A DNA stretch of 6,637 bases, from NCBI GenBank assembly GCA_009780795.1, contig WQZJ01000063.1:1-6637 (forward strand). The letters run 5' to 3'. This stretch comes from Methanomassiliicoccaceae archaeon (lineage in GTDB: Archaea > Thermoplasmatota > Thermoplasmata > Methanomassiliicoccales > Methanomethylophilaceae). The translations under genes and the position numbers were made by a program. The notes beneath the pieces are model-generated. The model saw nothing but the letters and a program-made list of their open reading frames with translations. It made no database searches and was not told where the DNA came from. Shown here piece by piece: positions 1-4,249 of this stretch (within the stretch, counting starts at the first letter, position 1; every line of letters begins with the position of its first letter).

Positions 1-800
1 CGGAAGCGCATGAGTATTTCACTCTCCTCGACGGCAGGATCTACGACGAGATAGAGAACATCGGAAGGGACTATGACATGCTGGTCAATTTCTCTTCAAG
101 GAAAGCTTTCGAAGACAACAAAGAAATGGTCAGGAAGCTTTGCGAAAAACACGGCAGGGATGCTCTCATCCACATATACCCCGAGGGCATCAATTACTAT
201 TGGACGGTCAACATCGAATACCATATGCTGGACCAGATGAAGAGGCCAAGGGAGATCGGCACCGTGCAGATCGATATCGGCAACGCCAAAAGGTTCGGCA
301 TCACTTATGCCGACGAGAAAGGCGAGAAACACTATCCGATCATACTTCACTGCGCGGTCATAGGCTCCATCGAGAGGTACATGTATGCACTGCTCGACAC
401 CGCCGTTCAGACAGAGAAAACGGGCGTCCCGGGATATCTGCCTGTGTGGATAACGCCGGAGCAGGTGCGCCTGATGCCGGTGTCGGAGGTTCATCTTGAC
501 AAGACCATGGAGATCGCCAAGGAACTTGAGGCGAAGGGGATACGCGTCTCGGTGGACGACACCGATGCGACCGTCGGCAAGAAGGTCAGAAGGGCGAGGC
601 AGGACTGGTGCTCCTATGCGGCGGTCATCGGCGACAAGGAGTCCGAGACCGGTGAACTGAGTGTGTACGTAAGGTCTGAGAACGCGGACAGAACAATGGG
701 TCAAAACGATCTGGCTATGTGCATCCTCACGGAAACGGCCGGCAAACCGTTCCGCAAGCTGTACATGCCGTCAATGCTCTCGATGAGAGTTGACCTCTGA
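1..800 (+). CDS. thrS: Threonyl-tRNA synthetase, archaeal type (C-terminal part, 5' end outside window)
   Basis: This cytoplasmic class II enzyme charges tRNA-Thr with threonine using ATP. The frame is open from base 3 to the TGA at 798-800, so the gene starts before the window; the ATG at 78 is an internal Met. About 265 residues are visible. First comes the end of the catalytic core, with the family stretch GTVQIDIGNAKRFGITY (codons from 258) and ILHCAVIGSIERY. In that stretch the His at 348-350 matches the third zinc ligand, the Arg of GSIERY is the motif 3 arginine, and the zinc site selects threonine. The anticodon-binding (HGTP) domain follows from about 435 to 750, with PVWITPEQVRLMPVSEVHL, GIRVSVDD and VGKKVRRA. 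The N-terminal editing domain, motif 1 and motif 2 lie outside the window. thiM starts 50 nt downstream but appears to have its own promoter. The family assignment is firm. Confidence 0.95.
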   Translation, partial: EAHEYFTLLDGRIYDEIENIGRDYDMLVNFSSRKAFEDNKEMVRKLCEKHGRDALIHIYPEGINYYWTVNIEYHMLDQMKRPREIGTVQIDIGNAKRFGITYADEKGEKHYPIILHCAVIGSIERYMYALLDTAVQTEKTGVPGYLPVWITPEQVRLMPVSEVHLDKTMEIAKELEAKGIRVSVDDTDATVGKKVRRARQDWCSYAAVIGDKESETGELSVYVRSENADRTMGQNDLAMCILTETAGKPFRKLYMPSMLSMRVDL

Positions 801-814
801 TCCCGCGGAACGGC

Positions 815-839
815 AAAACGTATTCATATCACACGTTTT
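815..839. promoter_or_regulatory. Perfect 7-bp inverted repeat (candidate operator) before thiM
   Basis: AAAACGT at 815-821 and its exact reverse complement ACGTTTT at 833-839 are separated by 11 nt. The half-site centres are 18 bp apart, close to two helical turns, as expected for a dimeric regulator. The right arm ends 11 nt before the thiM ATG. The spacer contains the only TATA-like sequence of the gap, so a protein bound here would cover the promoter. Archaeal ThiR repressors (DNA-binding domain fused to a ThiN-like domain) are known to control thiamine genes; linking this site to ThiR is inference. Alternatively, it could be a weak hairpin ending the thrS transcript, since TTTTATTA follows the loop. 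Confidence 0.45.
821..829 (+). promoter_or_regulatory. Putative TATA box (box A) of thiM-thiE
   Basis: TATTCATAT lies 22-30 nt before the thiM ATG in an otherwise GC-rich stretch. This is the distance expected for an archaeal TATA box when transcription begins at or next to the start codon. No Shine-Dalgarno sequence precedes the ATG, which fits a leaderless mRNA. The match to the box A consensus is imperfect, so the call rests on spacing and AT content. Confidence 0.4.
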
Positions 840-850
840 ATTACTCGTCG

Positions 851-1648
851 ATGAAGAACGAGACCGCGAAGCTGATGACGCTCATAAGGGAGAGGGCACC
901 TCTTGTGCTCCATATAACGAACAGCGTCACGGTGAACGATTGCGCATGCGCTGCCATATGCGCAGGCGGCTCCCCGGTGATGTCCGGGTCCGCAGAGGAT
1001 GCTGCGGAGCTGGCGGCGCTCGCCGGTGCCGTCGTACTGAACATCGGCACCGTGTCCGACGATTCCATCGAGGTGATGATAAAAGCGGGAAAGGCCGCCA
1101 ATGTATCGGGGAGAACGGTGATACTCGATCCGGTGGGGGCGGGTGCCACCCGGTACCGGACGGATGCTGCGCTCAGGATACTTGATGAGGTGAACGTCTC
1201 CATCATCAAAGGGAACGCCGGAGAGATAGGTACACTCGCCGGTGCCGGCGGACGGATGAAGGGTGTGGATTCGGAAGGAGTGGACGGTGACCCCGTGGAG
1301 GCGTGTGTTTCCTTGTCCAAGAGTATCGGCGCCGTGGTCGTGATGACCGGGCCCGTGGACATCGTGACCGACGGAACAAGGATCGCGGTTATCAATAACG
1401 GCCACGCGATGATGGGTCGCGTCTCAGGCACGGGGTGCATGGTCTCATCCGTCATCGGGTGTTATGCGTCGTGCACCGACGACGCGTTCACCGCAGCCGC
1501 CGCGGCGCTGGCGGTGTTCGGTATCGCCGGCAGCAAGGCAGCTAAAAGAACGAAGGGACCGGGGTCGTTCCTGACCGACCTGAAGGACGAGCTTTCGTCA
1601 CTCTCAGTGAACGAAGTGATACCGCTCGCGAACATAAGGCTGATGTGA
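851..1648 (+). CDS. thiM: Hydroxyethylthiazole kinase
   Basis: ThiM phosphorylates 4-methyl-5-(2-hydroxyethyl)thiazole with ATP, giving the thiazole phosphate that ThiE uses. It is a cytoplasmic, ribokinase-fold salvage enzyme. The 265 residues match the usual family length. Motifs seen in order are PLVLHITNSVTVNDCA (17-32), SPVMSGS (41-47), VVLNIGT (61-67), ILDPVGAGATRYR (91-103), IIKGNAGEI (118-126), VVVMTGPVD (162-170) and the phosphate-binding loop SGTGCM (192-197), whose Cys196 matches the conserved active-site cysteine. The C-terminal GPGSF (236-240) is also typical. The ATG at 851 is the only start compatible with the family N-terminus, and no in-frame ATG lies between it and the end of thrS. 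There is no ribosome binding site, which suggests a leaderless transcript. thiE follows after 1 nt, so the two are very probably one operon. No thiD is visible. Confidence 0.95.
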   Translation: MKNETAKLMTLIRERAPLVLHITNSVTVNDCACAAICAGGSPVMSGSAEDAAELAALAGAVVLNIGTVSDDSIEVMIKAGKAANVSGRTVILDPVGAGATRYRTDAALRILDEVNVSIIKGNAGEIGTLAGAGGRMKGVDSEGVDGDPVEACVSLSKSIGAVVVMTGPVDIVTDGTRIAVINNGHAMMGRVSGTGCMVSSVIGCYASCTDDAFTAAAAALAVFGIAGSKAAKRTKGPGSFLTDLKDELSSLSVNEVIPLANIRLM

Positions 1649-1649
1649 G

Positions 1650-2261
1650 ATGTACGGATTGTATGTTATAACAGACGAGGGATTGTCCGGCGGCCTCTCT
1701 CACCAAGAGATCACGAGATTCGCATGCGAGGGCGGCGCCGATGTGATACAGCTGCGTGACAAGACCATGGACAAGGAGCGGCTCACACGCGTTGCGATGG
1801 AGATGCGCAGGATAACCTCACTTCACGGTACGCTCTTCTTCGTGAACGATCACGTGGACGTTGCACTGGCATCGGAGGCGGACGGTGTCCATCTGGGACA
1901 GGAGGACACGGACCTCGTCGAGGCTGTCAGAACCGGCAACGGGATGCTCATCGGGATATCCGTGGGCTCCGCGGATGAGGCACGGGCGGCAGAGGCAGGC
2001 GGTGCGAGTTACATAGGATTCGGACCGATATTCGGCACCGGGTCCAAACATGATGCCGGACCCGCGACCGGGCTCGATGAGCTCAGAGCTATAAAAGAGG
2101 CTGTCAGCATCCCGGTGGTCGCGATCGGCGGCATAACTAAAGAGAACGCTGCCTCCGTGACTGCGGCGGGCGCGGACGGCGTCGCTGTCATATCGGCAGT
2201 GGTGTCGCAGAGCGACATAACAAAAGCGGCACGTGAACTGAGGGATACGCTCAGAATATAG
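1650..2261 (+). CDS. thiE: Thiamine phosphate synthase
   Basis: ThiE joins HMP pyrophosphate and thiazole phosphate to thiamine phosphate, releasing pyrophosphate. The 203-residue TIM barrel is of normal length. It shows LYVITDE (4-10), VIQLRDK (32-38, with R36 and K38), FFVNDHVDVA (63-72), GVHLGQED (79-86), IGISV (101-105), YIGFGPIF (121-128), GTGSK (129-133) and PVVAIGGI (155-162). N66, D67 and D86 match the substrate and Mg2+ residues of bacterial ThiE, and S104, T130 and K133 align with the same spacing. The second Thr of the usual PTxTK phosphate loop is Ser132, and the Pro is Gly129. The ATG lies 1 nt after the thiM TGA, so translation is probably coupled. The gene ends with an amber codon (TAG, 2259-2261) and overlaps the convergent pth2 by 11 nt. 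Many archaea use ThiN instead of ThiE. Confidence 0.95.
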   Translation: MYGLYVITDEGLSGGLSHQEITRFACEGGADVIQLRDKTMDKERLTRVAMEMRRITSLHGTLFFVNDHVDVALASEADGVHLGQEDTDLVEAVRTGNGMLIGISVGSADEARAAEAGGASYIGFGPIFGTGSKHDAGPATGLDELRAIKEAVSIPVVAIGGITKENAASVTAAGADGVAVISAVVSQSDITKAARELRDTLRI

Positions 2262-2610
2262 GCAGTTCACCCGTCACCTTGTCTATCTTGGACGAGGCGT
2301 CCGGACCTATCCCGAGACATGTTACACTTCCCGGCGCTATCTCCGTACGGCCGGCGTCCGTCACAACTGAGTTCAGAAGTCCCGCGGCATCAGCGAACGA
2401 CTTTATCAGGAACAGTTCCGCCTCGTCCTTCGCTTTCAGCACTATCTTCGGATAGGCGTTGTTCATCCACCTCTCCAGCGATTCCGGATCGCGCTTCTTG
2501 GCAGCGAGGGCACAGTTGACTGCCGCGTGCGACGCTTGTGCTGCCATCTTACCCTTGGACATCTTCAGGTCCGCACGGACCACTATGACCATTTTGTACT
2601 CATCGACCAT
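2251..2610 (-). CDS. pth2: Peptidyl-tRNA hydrolase, Pth2 (archaeal/eukaryotic) type
   Basis: Pth2 cleaves the ester bond of peptidyl-tRNA released from stalled ribosomes and so recycles the tRNA. It is cytoplasmic and unrelated in fold to bacterial Pth. The 119-residue product has the family length and covers the whole domain: YKMVIVVRADLKM (5-17), the signature GKMAAQASHAAV (20-31), DPESLERW (41-48), PKIVLKA (54-60), TDAGRTEIAPGSVT (84-97) and LGIGPDASSKIDKVTG (99-114). The conserved lysine (K21) and the DAGRT and APGS segments that form the active site are intact. I chose the ATG at 2610. A TTG three codons upstream at 2619 keeps the frame, but homologues begin close to the YKMVIVV strand and TTG is a weaker start. 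The upstream surface protein gene ends 74 nt away with a T-rich tract between them, so pth2 may be transcribed separately. Confidence 0.95.
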   Translation of the reverse strand: MVDEYKMVIVVRADLKMSKGKMAAQASHAAVNCALAAKKRDPESLERWMNNAYPKIVLKAKDEAELFLIKSFADAAGLLNSVVTDAGRTEIAPGSVTCLGIGPDASSKIDKVTGELPIF

Positions 2611-2651
2611 GTGAATCAACGCCTGTCCGGAGAGTTACCTCTCCTGTTATC

Positions 2652-2670
2652 GGAAAAAGGTAAAAAGGAA
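2652..2670 (-). terminator. T-rich tract, probable archaeal terminator of the surface protein gene
   Basis: Read on the minus strand, this stretch has two runs of five T (TTCCTTTTTACCTTTTTCC), starting 15 nt after the TAA stop of the surface protein gene. Archaeal RNA polymerase terminates at such U-rich tracts without needing a hairpin. The tract lies between the surface gene and pth2, so it could separate their transcription or only attenuate it. Confidence 0.5.
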
Positions 2671-2684
2671 GGGTTTGAAATAGT

Positions 2685-3968
2685 TTATTCTTCTTGATTC
2701 CTTCTTCTGGAGATCATGTACGCGAACAGTATCGACAGCAACAGTATCACCAGAAGCAGTAGCAGCCACATGAACGCTCCGCCTTCGAGGTCGAAGAGTC
2801 CTCCCTGGTCCTTGCCCTCATCCCCTCCGGGATGGACGGACCAGACCGCTGTGAACGTTACGCTCTCTCCGGGCATGGTGAACATGTCCCCCGGAAGGTA
2901 CGTCTCATCGTCGAAGTCGCACAGCCACATTGTGATTATCCTCTTGTCGTTGAAGAACTCGGGGTTCGAACCGAGCGCCAGGTAGTATCCGGCGATCACC
3001 TTGAACTCGCCTCCGACTATCATCACCGTGGATGCTTCGTTCTTCAACACACCGTCAAGGACAAATTTAAAAACAACTGTCTGTCCCTCAAGCCACTTCG
3101 GGTATATGGTGAAGGCGGCCGTGTCCCCGAACGCCGGGTGGGACATCGAAGCGTACACCCATACGGGGTCCGCCTCGGTGCCGTTGTTGTAATACCAGCC
3201 CATGAAGCTGTTCGCGCTACCATGGAAGAACAGGACGCTCTGTCCTCCAAGTGCGTTCTCATCGAATGTTATCGGACTTCCGACGCCTCCGACATCCAGC
3301 GGGCTCCCTGTGATCGGCAGGTCTATCTGCGCAACGTCCGTTCCCGCGAACGCGAAACTCGCCACGCGGCGTATGGATGACGGAAGCTCGTATGCCTTAC
3401 CAGCGTGGGCGCCCATCATCTCTCTGGCGGCGGGATGCGCGAACAGAACGGTCGGCTGACCGCCCTCTGTCATGTACAGCACGCCGTCCATGCTGGCGAA
3501 CGGTCCGGCGGCGGAAGCCTCAGGATCCTCGTTGACAAGTATCTCCGTGAGGCTCGTGCACGGAACGAATGCGCCTTCGGCGATGTTCATGACGCCCGAT
3601 CCCAGCTCTATGGATGTCAATCCGGCACCGTACAGGAACGCGTTGATGCCTATGGTGACGACATACAGAGGAGTACCTATCTCGTCCTCCATGCCGATGA
3701 GCGTCAGCATACCCGCGTGATCATCGACGATCATCTCCATCGCCTCCTCACTTATCTGCTGGATGTCTATGCTTTCGCCCGTGCGTACGAACGTGACCAT
3801 GTCGTCAAGGGTCAGTATGTAAGGGTCGGATGCACCCAGCGTACCATCGTAAGAATCATCCGCCGATTGCGCCGTGAAGAAAAAGGACCCCGCGATCAGC
3901 ATGGCCGCGGCGAGGACCGCAACAGCGACACAGGACCCTGCCTTTGATCTGTCTTTGCTCTTTGTCAT
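2685..3968 (-). CDS. Membrane-anchored BspA-type leucine-rich-repeat surface protein
   Basis: This is a predicted exported, cell-surface protein of 427 residues, probably an adhesin-like protein; the ligand is unknown. A short basic N-terminus (K3, K5, R7, K9) precedes a hydrophobic segment (about 13-32), and a plausible signal peptidase site lies after AQS (34-36). Residues about 103-146 and 193-218 match BspA-type (LRR_5) repeats: INAF followed by LTSIEL, then EGAF with CTSLTEI, and later LPSSIRRVASFAF. Between them, SMDGVLYM and LFAHPA (159-180) have the form typically placed between such repeats. Residues about 297-376 resemble a Listeria-Bacteroides (Flg_new/InlB B-type) repeat, ending in YLPGDMFTMPGESVTFTAVW. 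A Gly/Asp-rich linker (380-397) leads to a transmembrane helix (about 399-419) and an RRRNQEE tail, the layout of a C-terminally anchored outward-facing protein. The ATG has AAGGGG at 3976-3981 upstream. Domain calls are by eye; a role in host or cell contact is inference. Confidence 0.85.
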   Translation of the reverse strand: MTKSKDRSKAGSCVAVAVLAAAMLIAGSFFFTAQSADDSYDGTLGASDPYILTLDDMVTFVRTGESIDIQQISEEAMEMIVDDHAGMLTLIGMEDEIGTPLYVVTIGINAFLYGAGLTSIELGSGVMNIAEGAFVPCTSLTEILVNEDPEASAAGPFASMDGVLYMTEGGQPTVLFAHPAAREMMGAHAGKAYELPSSIRRVASFAFAGTDVAQIDLPITGSPLDVGGVGSPITFDENALGGQSVLFFHGSANSFMGWYYNNGTEADPVWVYASMSHPAFGDTAAFTIYPKWLEGQTVVFKFVLDGVLKNEASTVMIVGGEFKVIAGYYLALGSNPEFFNDKRIITMWLCDFDDETYLPGDMFTMPGESVTFTAVWSVHPGGDEGKDQGGLFDLEGGAFMWLLLLLVILLLSILFAYMISRRRNQEE

Positions 3969-3975
3969 TCGAATT

Positions 3976-3981
3976 CCCCTT
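3976..3981 (-). promoter_or_regulatory. Ribosome binding site of the surface protein gene
   Basis: On the minus strand AAGGGG ends 7 nt before the ATG at 3968. It is a partial match to the archaeal Shine-Dalgarno sequence. It supports this ATG and implies an mRNA with a 5' leader, unlike thiM and tgtA. It lies directly next to the palindrome at 3983-3998. Confidence 0.5.
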
Positions 3982-3982
3982 T

Positions 3983-3998
3983 ACGGCCACGTGACCGT
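3983..3998. promoter_or_regulatory. 16-bp near-perfect palindrome in the surface gene leader
   Basis: ACGGCCACGTGACCGT pairs with itself at seven of eight positions around a central CACGTG; only the C3987/A3994 pair fails. It begins 14 nt before the surface protein ATG and abuts its ribosome binding site. In DNA it could be an operator for a dimeric regulator acting downstream of the start of transcription. The function is unknown. Confidence 0.4.
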
Positions 3999-4007
3999 TC
4001 TATGAGC

Positions 4008-4027
4008 CCGTCTCCGACGAGGGACGG
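4008..4027. repeat. Inverted repeat able to form a hairpin in the surface gene leader
   Basis: CCGTC at 4008-4012 and GACGG at 4023-4027 are complementary. Allowing a bulged T at 4013, CC at 4014-4015 pairs with GG at 4021-4022 over a 5-nt loop, giving a seven-pair GC-rich stem. If the surface gene is transcribed from the AT island at 4053-4067, this hairpin would lie near the 5' end of its mRNA. It is too short to be identified as a known riboswitch. Confidence 0.35.
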
Positions 4028-4046
4028 CGTATTGTGGAGGCATCGA

Positions 4047-4077
4047 ATTTCCTTATTATAATATTATCTAACGAAAT
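4047..4077 (-). promoter_or_regulatory. AT-rich island, probable promoter of the surface protein gene
   Basis: The core ATAATATTAT (4058-4067) is a perfect palindrome. It lies in an AT island (4053-4067) flanked by the arms ATTTC (4047-4051) and GAAAT (4073-4077). On the minus strand it reads as a good box A-like sequence (TATAATAA), which would place the start of transcription near 4030 and give a leader of about 60 nt. The symmetry also allows rightward reading, but tgtA has a better placed TATA box of its own. Exact TATA bases cannot be fixed by eye. Confidence 0.5.
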
Positions 4078-4109
4078 CGGCCGCGTTAGGATATCGCCAT
4101 TACGTTTCA

Positions 4110-4129
4110 CAACATCCTCGTGCATGTTG
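4110..4129. repeat. 6-bp inverted repeat in the divergent region
   Basis: CAACAT (4110-4115) and ATGTTG (4124-4129) are exact complements around an 8-nt spacer. The site lies between the two promoters, about 90 nt before the tgtA TATA box. A repeat this short can occur by chance, and no function is assigned. Confidence 0.2.
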
Positions 4130-4220
4130 CTGGGACGTGTTCACAGCGCTTGAGAGTTATCGTATCTCGAATGACATGACGCCGTGCCGAAAGCGCATAC
4201 GGACACGGACGGACGGAACG

Positions 4221-4228
4221 CTTTAAAT
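4221..4228 (+). promoter_or_regulatory. TATA box (box A) of tgtA
   Basis: CTTTAAAT is a close match to the archaeal box A consensus, and its centre is about 25 nt before the ATG at 4250. This predicts transcription starting at or within a few bases of the start codon, that is, a leaderless mRNA. No Shine-Dalgarno sequence precedes the ATG. The site also argues against the upstream in-frame GTG at 4184, which would put the promoter inside the coding region. Confidence 0.65.
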
Positions 4229-4249
4229 CGGGATGCACATCACGTGGTA

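Larger units (their letters stand above)
3969..4249. other. Divergent intergenic region between the surface protein gene and tgtA
   Basis: This 281-bp region separates two genes that point away from each other. From left to right it holds the ribosome binding site of the surface gene, a 16-bp palindrome, a hairpin-forming sequence, an AT-rich island that probably carries the surface gene promoter, a 6-bp inverted repeat at 4110-4129, and the TATA box of tgtA. I found no tRNA-like or other recognisable RNA gene. The only extra open frame seen is a 16-codon one (4176-4226), which ends inside the tgtA TATA box and is not likely to be translated. Confidence 0.7.

Noticed and set aside
78..80. ATG as the start of the thrS frame
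   Set aside because: The frame is open and reads as ThrRS-like sequence back to base 3, so this is an internal Met of a gene cut by the window edge.
801..850. TPP riboswitch before thiM
   Set aside because: The gap is only 50 nt and has none of the conserved TPP aptamer elements such as CTGAGA.
841..1455. Long antisense open frame of about 204 codons opposite thiM
   Set aside because: It is a by-product of GC-rich codon use in thiM, with low-complexity Ala/Pro/Ser/Thr composition and no recognisable domain.
2611..2619. TTG start adding three residues to Pth2
   Set aside because: The ATG at 2610 is a stronger start and matches the usual N-terminus; the TTG cannot be fully excluded.
3062..3073. 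AT-rich run that could be read as an internal promoter
   Set aside because: It lies inside the surface protein coding sequence and encodes part of its FKF segment; no gene starts nearby on either strand.
2832..3380. Long open frame of about 182 codons antisense to the surface protein gene
   Set aside because: The opposite strand has a clear signal peptide, repeats and anchor; this frame has no domain pattern.
4176..4226. 16-codon open frame upstream of tgtA
   Set aside because: It ends inside the tgtA TATA box, so it would not be on the tgtA mRNA; it has no ribosome binding site and an Arg/Thr-rich composition typical of random GC-rich frames.
4184..4249. N-terminal extension of TgtA from a GTG start
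   Set aside because: The 22 residues do not resemble the family start, and the region contains the likely TATA box; the ATG at 4250 fits homologues.
3969..4249. tRNA, small RNA gene, CRISPR or attachment site in the largest gap
   Set aside because: There is no T-arm GGTTCRA motif, no cloverleaf, no regularly spaced repeats and no integrase gene nearby; only short inverted repeats and promoter-like elements are seen.
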